Below, in pieces: positions 6,934-13,065 of a stretch of 13,065 nucleotides of DNA (the stretch's first letter is position 1; every line of letters begins with the position of its first letter). The DNA is from Bacteroidales bacterium (GTDB lineage: Bacteria; Bacteroidota; Bacteroidia; Bacteroidales; UBA932): contig JAFZLP010000014.1 in NCBI GenBank assembly GCA_017551405.1, positions 1 through 13,065 on the forward strand. Reading direction: 5' to 3'. The translations under genes and the position numbers were made by a program. The notes below the pieces were generated by a model. It made no database searches. It was given only the letters and a program-made list of their open reading frames with translations, and was not told where the DNA came from.

Positions 6934-7921
6934 AATCAACGCGGCCAGACAGGAATACAAAGCCTGGTGCAGGGCCATCGGCGTAGACAGCCTCCCCAAA
7001 CTCAACGAAGTGCTTGCCGAAGGGCAGGGAATCCCCCTCATCAACCTTTGCGAGGCACGCCAGGAACGCAAATATGCGGAAATAGCCAACCAGATTTTCT
7101 GGCGCCGCAGGAAAAACCGCATCGTGATGATGTCAGGCCCCTCCAGCAGCGGCAAGACGTCCTCTTCGCTGCGCATCGCACAGCAGTGCCGCGTGCTGGG
7201 CATCAATCCCAGGGTGATCGAGCTGGACAATTACTTCGTGGACCGCGAGCATACGCCGAAAGACGCCAACGGCAACTACGACTTCGAGTGCCTCGAAGCG
7301 ATGGACGTCGAGCACCTCAACAGCGACCTCAACGACCTGCTGGCCGGCAAGGAAGTGATAATCCCCCGTTTCGATTTCAAGGAAGGGCGTTCCTTCATGG
7401 AGGAAAATCGCCGCATGAAGCTGGAGGCCAACGACATGCTCTTCATGGAAGGCATCCATGCCCTGAATCCCGCCCTGACCCCGAACGTGGATCACACCAA
7501 GATATTCGACGTCTACATCTCGGCCCTTTCGGCCATCAACGGAGGCACCAAGCTGCACGGCTCCACCACCGACAAGAGGCTCCTGCGAAGGATAGTCCGC
7601 GACAACCGCGTGAGAGGCATCTCCCCCGAAGAGACCATACTCCGCTGGCCCAGCGTCCGCCACGGCGAAATGAAGAATATCTTCCCCTATGAAGAGAATG
7701 CCGAAGCCGTGTTCAACTCCTCCATGCTGTACGACGTGCCGCTGCTCAAATACTATGCGGAGCCGCTGCTCTACGGCATCACGGAATCCAGCCCGGCCTA
7801 CAGGAAGGCGCAGGACCTGCTGCATTTCCTCTCCCCGGTCACTCCCCTCAAGCCCAACGAAATAGCCGCCATCCCTCCCACAAGCATCATGCGGGAGTTC
7901 ATAGGCGGCCAGAGTCTGTAA
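6920..7921 (+). CDS. Uridine-kinase-like nucleoside kinase, short form without TGS domain
   Basis: This 333-residue cytosolic P-loop kinase belongs to the phosphoribulokinase/uridine kinase fold. Walker A is GPSSSGKT at 73-80. Other family landmarks follow in order: ELDNYFVDREHTP, a YDFECLEAMD acidic motif, MEGIHALNP, and the lid/basic region DKRLLRRIVRDNRVRG. The close of the domain is WPSVRHGEMKNIFPYEENAEAVFNS. Such proteins phosphorylate nucleosides, probably uridine/cytidine, in salvage; the exact substrate is not determinable. Many bacterial homologues are about 550 residues, with an N-terminal TGS and tRNA-synthetase-like editing domain. This one keeps only the kinase part plus about 65 leading residues with the usual LPKLNEVLAEGQGIPLINLCEARQ helix. 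The ATG at 6920 is the first start in this frame and overlaps the end of uvrA by 14 bases, so it is probably cotranscribed with uvrA. Its stop (TAA) directly abuts the convergent protease gene. Confidence 0.86.
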   Translation: MKQSKINAARQEYKAWCRAIGVDSLPKLNEVLAEGQGIPLINLCEARQERKYAEIANQIFWRRRKNRIVMMSGPSSSGKTSSSLRIAQQCRVLGINPRVIELDNYFVDREHTPKDANGNYDFECLEAMDVEHLNSDLNDLLAGKEVIIPRFDFKEGRSFMEENRRMKLEANDMLFMEGIHALNPALTPNVDHTKIFDVYISALSAINGGTKLHGSTTDKRLLRRIVRDNRVRGISPEETILRWPSVRHGEMKNIFPYEENAEAVFNSSMLYDVPLLKYYAEPLLYGITESSPAYRKAQDLLHFLSPVTPLKPNEIAAIPPTSIMREFIGGQSL

Positions 7922-10900
7922 TTATTTCGCTGCTTTAAGCATCTCGGCCACGGCGGCCTCGAGCTGGGCATCCTCGCCACGCTGGACGGCTGCCGGGTCA
8001 TTATACACCGTGATGTCGGGTTCGAGCTGGTCGTTCTCGAGGAAACGGCCTTCCATGATGCTCCACGAGCCGATCTGGGGGATGCCGAAGATGAGGGTGG
8101 GATCCACCTGGGTCTCCCACCACACGCTGGTGGCGGTACCTGCGACCGGAGCGCCGATAATCTTTCCTATGCCCAGCGAGCGGTACACGTACGGGAAACC
8201 GCAGGCGTCGGAATAGTTGTCTTCGCAGATGAGCACGCAGGACGGCTTGTTCCACTTGTCATACGGCTCCGGTGACGCCGCGGCGCCGCGGGGACGGCGT
8301 TCGGTGTAGAGCCTGCCGTTCAGGAACGACGCCAGGTCGTTATGGAGCCATCCGCCGCCGTTGTGACGGGTGTCCACGATGAGGGCGTCGCAGCCCCGGT
8401 ACTTGCCCAGCGCCTTGGAATAGACCTCCCTGAACGACGGGGAGTTCATTCCCTGGACATGGACATAGCCGACGCGGCCGCCCGAAAGTTCCCTGACCTT
8501 CTCTTCGTTGTGACGCACCCACCTCTCGTACAGGCCGCGGCTGTCGCTGGCCTCGGGCTTCACGTACACCTTCTTGCCGGCCACGACAATGGGGATGCGC
8601 TTGCCCGTCTTGCGCTCGAAGGCCTGATACCAGCGCTGACCGGCCGGGACGGGCTTGCCGTCGACCGAGGTAATCACGTCGCCGGGCTTGAGCGTAGGTT
8701 CAGCGGTGAGGAGGATGCTGCCGGGAAGGAACTCCCTGATTTTCAGGCCCTCGCCGGTATAGGTGTCATCGAAGATAACGCCTATGCGGCCGACCGGAAC
8801 TCCGCTGCCGTCGCGGTAGCGGCCGCCGGTATGCGAACCGTTGAGCTCCCCGAGCATCTCGGACAGAAGCTCCTGGAATGCGTAATTGTCGGTAATATAG
8901 GGGAGGAACTGGCGGTAGTTCGCGGCAACCGCGGGCCAGTCCACGCCGTGGAGGTCCTCCACGTAGAACTTGCTTGCAACCTGGTTCCAGCAGTGCTCGA
9001 AGATGTACTCGCGCTCCTTTGCGGGGAAATACTCATATTCGCCGCTGAAGTTCACCGGGGTGGATTTGCCGGATGCGAGGTCGTATTTCTCGATGCTGCG
9101 CCCCACGATGAACAGGTTCTTGCCGTCGGGCGAGGGAATGAAGCGGCCGCGGACATCCTTCTTGACAACCTTGATGTCGCCCTTGCGGATATCGAGGCAG
9201 CACAGGTCCATGCCCTTCTCGAGCTGGGTGGTATAGTAGAGCTTGGTGCCGTCCGGCGTAAGGAAATGGTTTCCGATGTTGCCGGAATTGCGGGTGAGCC
9301 GCACGATGCGGTCTTCCCTGCGGGCGAGTTCGAGCTTGAGGGGTTCGGGCTTGCCTTTCGCGGCATTCGCGCTGTCCTTGGCCTCCTTCTTTTCTTCCTT
9401 CTTCTTGTCCTTGGGATCCTGGAGGAGCTTTTCTATGTCCTCGACCTCCTTGTCGCGGGAGAACTCCATGAAAGCCTTGTCGTCGAAGAACATCACGTAA
9501 ACGTCGCCTTCTGAACCCCAGCTGCCGTGGCTGCGGTAGCCCTGCTTGTCACTCACCCAGGTCATGGCCTTTCCGCCCATGGCCCAGTTGAAATCGGAAT
9601 CGGAGTAGCCGCTCGCGGTGAGGTCGGTGAGCGTGCCGTCCTCGACGTTGATGAGGGCGATGTCCTCGTTGTACATGCGGCCTTCACCCTGGTACACGGT
9701 GAGTATCCACCTGCCGTCGGGGCTCCATTCGAAGGGCATGTCGCCGTCGGAATAGGAGAAGTTCGCGCCCTTCAGCAGGCACTTCGCGTTCTTGCCGTCG
9801 GCATCGGCCACCACCAGTTCGGCGCGGTTGCGCAGATACGCCACCTTCTTGCCGTCGGGGCTGGCCTTGGGCTGGAAGCAGAGCTGCCCCACGGGCGTAA
9901 TCCGCTCTTCTTCAGTGTTTTCCGCAAAAGTGAAATAAGATTCGTTCTTACCCTTGAGCACCCTGCGGTACACGGCCCATTCGCCGTCACGCTCCGAATC
10001 GTAATAGAGCACCTTGCCTTCCTTGCCGAAGGACACAGTGCGCTCCTGTCCGGGAGTTTCGGTGATGCGGCGGGTGTCGCTGAGGTCGAGAGTGGTGGTA
10101 TAGACGTCCCCGCTGGAGACGATGGCTATCTCCTTGCCGTTCGGGGACACCGCTCCGCCTGCGACTCCCGTGGCCTTGCGCCAGACATGATCCTTCAGGC
10201 CCTTGTCTTTCCGCAGCGAAACTTGCAGCTTGACGGGCTCGGTACCCTCCCTGAGGGTGTAGAGGTCGCCGTTCCAGCTGAAGCACATGGTGCCTTCGCG
10301 GGAGATGCTGAGGAAGCGCACCGGCGCGCCGGTAAAATGCGTGAGCTGCTCCCCGCTCCCCTTGAACACGTTGTTGTCGCCGCCCCAGTCGTCCACCTTT
10401 GGATCGGAAGTGAGGGGGCCGTTGATGGACTTGCTGCGGGCGCCGCCCTTCTCGCTCAGGTAATAATAGTTGACTCCGTCGGGGGCCCACACGGGGTTGG
10501 TATCCTCCCCAACGTAGCCGGTGAGCTTGGTATAAACGTCGCCGTCTTTCTTCCAGATGTCGCGGGTGACGGCGGAAGTATGATGCTTGCGGAAGCTGTC
10601 TTCATAGCCCTTCCAGTCCTGGTAAAGCATTGTACCATTGGTATTTACGGACATGTTGTCCACCTGGATCGAAAGCACCTGTACGGGAACCGGCACCGGC
10701 TTTCCGGCCTTTGCCGCCTCCAGGCCCTCGCTCAGGCTGATGCAGTAGAGCTTGCCGTCGCCGGGGAAGACCGACGAAACGGGATCTTCCTGGATGATGG
10801 CGCTGAAATACACCTTGCCGTCGGGTGCCACCGTGAGCGGGGTCTCGCGGCCGCCGAAGTCAGTGAGCCTGCAGGGGGTGCCTCCCTTCGCGGGAATCGC

Positions 10901-11194
10901 CCAGATATCCTTGCTGCCCTCGCGGAAGGATGCGAATACGATGTACTCGCCGTCCAGGCTCCAGAGGGGCTCGGTGTCATGTGCGGGATTGGTGGTGAGC
11001 TGCACCGCCTCGCCGCCGGAGGCACTTACCGTGAAGATGTCCCCCTGGTAGACGAAGGCAACGGTGCTGCCGTCCGGGGAGATGGCATTCTGGCGGAGCC
11101 AGCGGGGTGTGGTCTGACAATTAGCCGTTTGAACGGATGCGCAGGCTGCGCCGAGAGTCAGGGCAGCTGCAAGGATGAGGATTCTGTTTTTCAT
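7922..11194 (-). CDS. Secreted Tricorn-like S41 family protease
   Basis: This 1090-residue protein has the layout of Tricorn core proteases. It starts with a signal peptide (MKNRILILAAALTLGAACA), followed by two beta-propeller regions with TolB/PD40-type repeats (SPDGSTVAFVYQGDIF, APDGKVYFSA, SPDGKKVAYLR and similar) up to about residue 690. A helical C1 domain, a PDZ domain at about 798-870 and an S41 catalytic core from about 905 follow. His788 in NGSHTGG (with the preceding Ser) and Ser995 in DNYSDA match the Tricorn catalytic His and nucleophile. LIVDTRHNGGG is the usual S41 strand. It presumably degrades peptides in the periplasm. The Cys18 context (LGAAC) is a poor lipobox, so acylated versus cleaved-soluble is open. 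A highly charged Lys/Glu-rich stretch (about 590-620) interrupts the second propeller. I chose the ATG at 11194 because it opens the signal peptide; an upstream in-frame ATG lies beyond the promoter box. Confidence 0.93.
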   Translation of the reverse strand: MKNRILILAAALTLGAACASVQTANCQTTPRWLRQNAISPDGSTVAFVYQGDIFTVSASGGEAVQLTTNPAHDTEPLWSLDGEYIVFASFREGSKDIWAIPAKGGTPCRLTDFGGRETPLTVAPDGKVYFSAIIQEDPVSSVFPGDGKLYCISLSEGLEAAKAGKPVPVPVQVLSIQVDNMSVNTNGTMLYQDWKGYEDSFRKHHTSAVTRDIWKKDGDVYTKLTGYVGEDTNPVWAPDGVNYYYLSEKGGARSKSINGPLTSDPKVDDWGGDNNVFKGSGEQLTHFTGAPVRFLSISREGTMCFSWNGDLYTLREGTEPVKLQVSLRKDKGLKDHVWRKATGVAGGAVSPNGKEIAIVSSGDVYTTTLDLSDTRRITETPGQERTVSFGKEGKVLYYDSERDGEWAVYRRVLKGKNESYFTFAENTEEERITPVGQLCFQPKASPDGKKVAYLRNRAELVVADADGKNAKCLLKGANFSYSDGDMPFEWSPDGRWILTVYQGEGRMYNEDIALINVEDGTLTDLTASGYSDSDFNWAMGGKAMTWVSDKQGYRSHGSWGSEGDVYVMFFDDKAFMEFSRDKEVEDIEKLLQDPKDKKKEEKKEAKDSANAAKGKPEPLKLELARREDRIVRLTRNSGNIGNHFLTPDGTKLYYTTQLEKGMDLCCLDIRKGDIKVVKKDVRGRFIPSPDGKNLFIVGRSIEKYDLASGKSTPVNFSGEYEYFPAKEREYIFEHCWNQVASKFYVEDLHGVDWPAVAANYRQFLPYITDNYAFQELLSEMLGELNGSHTGGRYRDGSGVPVGRIGVIFDDTYTGEGLKIREFLPGSILLTAEPTLKPGDVITSVDGKPVPAGQRWYQAFERKTGKRIPIVVAGKKVYVKPEASDSRGLYERWVRHNEEKVRELSGGRVGYVHVQGMNSPSFREVYSKALGKYRGCDALIVDTRHNGGGWLHNDLASFLNGRLYTERRPRGAAASPEPYDKWNKPSCVLICEDNYSDACGFPYVYRSLGIGKIIGAPVAGTATSVWWETQVDPTLIFGIPQIGSWSIMEGRFLENDQLEPDITVYNDPAAVQRGEDAQLEAAVAEMLKAAK

Positions 11195-11210
11195 ATGATT
11201 GCGGATTACA

Positions 11211-11218
11211 CAAAGATA
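11211..11218 (-). promoter_or_regulatory. Bacteroidota -7 promoter box for the Tricorn-like protease gene
   Basis: On the minus strand this reads TATCTTTG, a full TAnnTTTG match, 16 bases before the ATG at 11194. The predicted leader is about 13 bases. No separate -33 TTTG is visible. Confidence 0.65.
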
Positions 11219-11232
11219 CAAAAATTATTCTC

Positions 11233-11240
11233 TATCTTTG
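11233..11240 (+). promoter_or_regulatory. Bacteroidota -7 promoter box for recO
   Basis: TATCTTTG matches TAnnTTTG and ends only 5 bases before the recO ATG at 11246. With a start site about 4 bases after the final G, the transcript would be leaderless or nearly so. No other plausible recO start exists close downstream. Confidence 0.62.
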
Positions 11241-11245
11241 TGTAC

Positions 11246-11890
11246 ATGACGATCTCCACTCCCTTAATTGTGCTCAACACCACGAAGGTCGGCGACAGCA
11301 GCCTCGTGGTGCACGCCCTCAGCCCCTCCCTGGGCCGCAGGAGCTATATAATCGGAGTGGGCAAAAAGGGCGGCCAGGCCCTGTTCCAGCCGCTGAACAT
11401 CCTCAACGCCGAAGCGGTGGAGAATCCGAAATCGGACCTCTGGAGGCTGAAGGGAATCTCCTCCGCACAGCCCCTTTCAGGCATCCGCGCCAACATGTAC
11501 AAGAACAGCATGACCCTGTTCATGGCGGAGGTGCTTTTCCGCACGGTCAGGGGAGATGCCGAACCCGGGCTGTACGAGTGGTGCGAACGGAGCATACTAA
11601 CTCTCGACGCCCTCCAGAGCGACTTTGCGAACTACCATCTGCGCTGGCTGCTGGAACTGTGCGGCGCCCTCGGCTTTACCCCGTCGCCGGAAGACCTGGC
11701 GCCGTTCGCCGGGGAACATCTGCGTGATATACAAGGGCTTATGGGGCCTTTCGAAGAATCGCTGCTGGTGCCTCTCAGCGGGCAGAGCCGCAGCGAAATC
11801 GCCGACTGCCTGCTGCAGTACCTCTCGGCGCATCTCGAGACACGCCTCAACATCAGGTCACTGGGGGTTCTTTCGGAGCTATACCGCTAG
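11246..11890 (+). CDS. recO: DNA repair protein RecO
   Basis: This 214-residue cytosolic protein has the RecO layout. The N-terminal OB-fold strands (PLIVLNTTKVGDSSLVVHAL, then LGRRSYIIGVGKKG) lead to FQPLNILNAEAVENPKSDLWRLKGIS. The helical domain has the usual KNSMTLFMAEVLFRTVR helix, an LDAL segment, YHLRWLLELCGALGFTPSPEDLAPF, and a C-terminal IRSLGVLSELYR. RecO binds single-stranded DNA and RecR and helps load RecA in gap repair and annealing. It is at the short end for the family, through a compressed region between the LGF helix and the C-terminus; no cysteine zinc motif is visible. The ATG at 11246 is supported because the OB fold begins immediately. It is divergent from the protease gene and overlaps the convergent rdgB by 12 bases. 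Confidence in family is good, though the sequence is divergent. Confidence 0.88.
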   Translation: MTISTPLIVLNTTKVGDSSLVVHALSPSLGRRSYIIGVGKKGGQALFQPLNILNAEAVENPKSDLWRLKGISSAQPLSGIRANMYKNSMTLFMAEVLFRTVRGDAEPGLYEWCERSILTLDALQSDFANYHLRWLLELCGALGFTPSPEDLAPFAGEHLRDIQGLMGPFEESLLVPLSGQSRSEIADCLLQYLSAHLETRLNIRSLGVLSELYR

Positions 11891-12481
11891 CCATTCCGCC
11901 ATCTTGCGGAGGGCGACGCCGCGGTGGGAAATGCCGTTCTTGACGTCTTCCGGAAGCTCGGCTATGGTCCTGTCGGGGAATGCATCCGGAACGAAAACCG
12001 GGTCGTAGCCGAAACCTCCGTCCCCGTGGCGTCTGCGGGCGATGCGCCCCTCCACCGTCCCTTCGAAATAATGCGGCACCCCGTCCGGCAGGATGAGGGT
12101 TGTGACGCACCTGAACCTTGCTGCTCCGGGGAAAACGTCTTCATCGGAGGACGGCCCGTAAATCTTCTCCAGCTCGGAAAGGAGCCGGTCGATGTTGTCC
12201 GCGAAATTGTGGTCGGAGGCATAACGGGCCGAATAGATGCCGGGGGCTCCGCCGAGGGCGTCGACCTCGAGGCCGCTGTCATCGGCAAAACAGCCCTCGC
12301 CGAGTCGGTCGAACAGGAACTTCGCCTTCAGCAGCGAATTCTCGATGAATGTGCTGCCGGTTTCTTCGGCTTCGCCTTCCACCCCCGCATCGAGGGGGCT
12401 GAGCACCTCGTAAGAAGGCCCCAGGATTTCACGGGCCTCCCTCAGCTTTCCGGGGTTTCCGGTCGCAAAATAGAGCTTCAT
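11879..12481 (-). CDS. rdgB: Non-canonical purine NTP pyrophosphatase (RdgB/HAM1 family)
   Basis: This 200-residue enzyme hydrolyses dITP, dXTP and ITP to monophosphates and pyrophosphate, keeping deaminated purines out of DNA and RNA. The length is typical of the family and the motifs are complete. They are TGNPGKLREAREIL at the N-terminus (substrate-binding TGNxxK at 7-12), FADDSGLEVDALGGAPGIYSARYA around residue 70-90 with the metal-binding acidic residues, GFGYDPVFVP near 155-165, and KNGISHRGVAL at 181-191. The ATG at 12481 overlaps the upstream protease stop in the form ATGA, indicating translational coupling. No Shine-Dalgarno sequence is visible. The 3' end runs 12 bases into recO on the opposite strand. 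A functional link between a periplasmic-type protease and RdgB is not obvious; cotranscription may simply reflect genome compaction. Confidence 0.97.
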   Translation of the reverse strand: MKLYFATGNPGKLREAREILGPSYEVLSPLDAGVEGEAEETGSTFIENSLLKAKFLFDRLGEGCFADDSGLEVDALGGAPGIYSARYASDHNFADNIDRLLSELEKIYGPSSDEDVFPGAARFRCVTTLILPDGVPHYFEGTVEGRIARRRHGDGGFGYDPVFVPDAFPDRTIAELPEDVKNGISHRGVALRKMAEWLAV

Positions 12482-13065
12482 ATCTTGATCAGCGGGCTTT
12501 CAAGCGCCTTTTTGAGCGCGTCGTCATAACGGATCACCATCTCTACCCCTCCCTCCTGGAAGTAGTAGCGGGTGACTATCTCCTGCTCGATGAAGGGCAC
12601 AATCTCGTCTTTCTTCAGGCGGAGGAACTCTTCCTTGTCCATATCCATCCTGTCTTTCAGGGCCTTCAGCTCGGGAGCCAGGGCTTCCTCGAGGCCGTCC
12701 TTGCGGAGCTCGCCCACCATGCGGTCATAGGTAGCCTGGGCCGAGGAGCGGGAGTCGAAGGTCTTGCCCTTCGCAAATTCCACGAAGGCGTCGTAGTCTT
12801 CGAAATGGAAGTCGCGCACCGCCGGAATGCTCTCGTGGGCGCGCACGTATTCCATTGCGTACTGTTCGACTATCCCGTTGACTACCAGCGAATAAGCCAG
12901 GCGGCTGTACTCGCGCTGCGGGAGCTCCACGTCGGGAGTGATGCCGCCGCCGTCCCTGACCGTGCGCCCGTGGGCGGTTTTGAACTCATGGGTGAGGGAA
13001 TCGGGGATATGGCCCACCGAACCGTCTTCGTTGCGGTGCGAATAGTCGATGGCCTGCACGCAGCG
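12478..13065 (-). CDS. Carboxy-terminal-processing S41 peptidase, C-terminal part (5' end outside window)
   Basis: The frame enters from the right edge (codon CGC at 13065-13063) and ends at TGA 12480-12478; 195 residues are visible. The first part (CVQAIDYSHRNEDGSVG, then FKTAHGRTVRDGGGITPDVELP) is the characteristic end of the S41A/CtpA catalytic core in Bacteroidota. The remaining roughly 145 residues form the charged helical C-terminal extension usual for these proteins, ending in a short segment with ALKKALESPLIKI. The signal peptide, PDZ domain and catalytic Ser/Lys lie outside the window, so activity cannot be judged. Family members sit in the periplasm and cleave C-terminal tails. The stop overlaps the rdgB start by 4 bases. 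A GTG codon at 13059 is in frame but internal to the domain, so it is not the start. Confidence 0.9.
   Translation of the reverse strand, partial: RCVQAIDYSHRNEDGSVGHIPDSLTHEFKTAHGRTVRDGGGITPDVELPQREYSRLAYSLVVNGIVEQYAMEYVRAHESIPAVRDFHFEDYDAFVEFAKGKTFDSRSSAQATYDRMVGELRKDGLEEALAPELKALKDRMDMDKEEFLRLKKDEIVPFIEQEIVTRYYFQEGGVEMVIRYDDALKKALESPLIKI

Larger units (their letters stand above)
11207..11244. repeat. Perfect 12-bp inverted repeat forming a symmetric divergent promoter
   Basis: TACACAAAGATA (11207-11218) and TATCTTTGTGTA (11233-11244) are exact reverse complements separated by 14 AT-rich bases. Each arm contains an outward-facing -7 box, so the palindrome is the promoter of both the protease gene and recO. 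It could equally serve as a dimeric regulator site, but I see no candidate regulator gene nearby. Confidence 0.75.

Noticed and set aside
8342..9514. Long plus-strand open frame (390 residues) opposite the Tricorn-like protease gene
   Set aside because: It is antisense to a gene with complete domain motifs, its translation is Ala/Val/Glu/Leu-biased with no recognisable family, and GC-rich codon use produces such long antisense frames throughout the window.
10244..10258. ACCCTC-CCT-GAGGGT hairpin as a possible terminator
   Set aside because: It sits in the middle of the protease coding sequence, has no T-run and encodes ordinary residues.
11194..11194. Firm assignment of the Tricorn-like protease as a lipoprotein
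   Set aside because: The cysteine at residue 18 follows GAA rather than a normal lipobox with Leu at -3, so only a signal peptide, not acylation, is supported.
9527..11245. Upstream extension of the recO frame by more than 570 residues
   Set aside because: This stretch is antisense to the protease gene and crosses the divergent promoter; RecO's conserved N-terminus begins at 11246.

Overview
The window looks like a chromosomal segment of a GC-rich member of the Bacteroidota, most likely order Bacteroidales. Three things point there. Both divergent intergenic gaps carry -7 boxes of the form TAnnTTTG, and recognisable Shine-Dalgarno sequences are absent. The protein set is typical: a Ser-type sulfatase, a GH33 sialidase lipoprotein, a Tricorn-like S41 protease, a uridine-kinase-like nucleoside kinase and a Bacteroidota-style RecO. 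I cannot name the genus. The segment is extremely compact: ten protein genes (two cut by the window edges), no RNA gene, no insertion sequence, no CRISPR array, and no gene-free stretch longer than 51 bases.

Layout. (1) 1-386, plus strand: C-terminal part of a free methionine-(R)-sulfoxide reductase. It meets the next gene head-on with no base between the stop codons. (2) 387-4022, minus strand: an apparent three-gene operon, transcribed in the order EamA-type transporter, Ser-type sulfatase, GH33 sialidase lipoprotein, with overlaps or gaps of at most 7 bases. The two enzymes suggest trimming of sulfated, sialylated (probably host-type) glycans, but no SusC/SusD pair is visible. (3) 4023-4068: a 46-base divergent promoter. 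(4) 4069-7921, plus strand: uvrA, which carries an in-frame palindromic insertion, followed by an overlapping short nucleoside kinase. (5) 7922-11194, minus strand: a large secreted Tricorn-like S41 protease, again abutting its convergent neighbour with zero spacing. (6) 11195-11245: a second divergent promoter, here a perfect 12-bp inverted repeat. (7) 11246-11890, plus strand: recO. (8) 11879-13065, minus strand: the C-terminal part of a carboxy-terminal-processing S41 protease, followed by rdgB with a 4-base overlap. rdgB converges on recO with a 12-base overlap.

Most genes are housekeeping: nucleotide-excision repair (UvrA), recombination repair (RecO), nucleotide-pool cleaning (RdgB), methionine sulfoxide repair and nucleoside salvage. 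Periplasmic proteolysis and a small glycan operon are interleaved. I found no convincing new multi-gene defence or metabolic system. The most interesting signals are structural: (a) a roughly 130-base hairpin-rich element embedded in frame in uvrA; (b) two independent divergent promoters with identical geometry, opposed -7 boxes separated by exactly 14 bases, giving almost leaderless genes; and (c) convergent gene pairs whose stop codons fuse into six-base palindromes with no room for a terminator.
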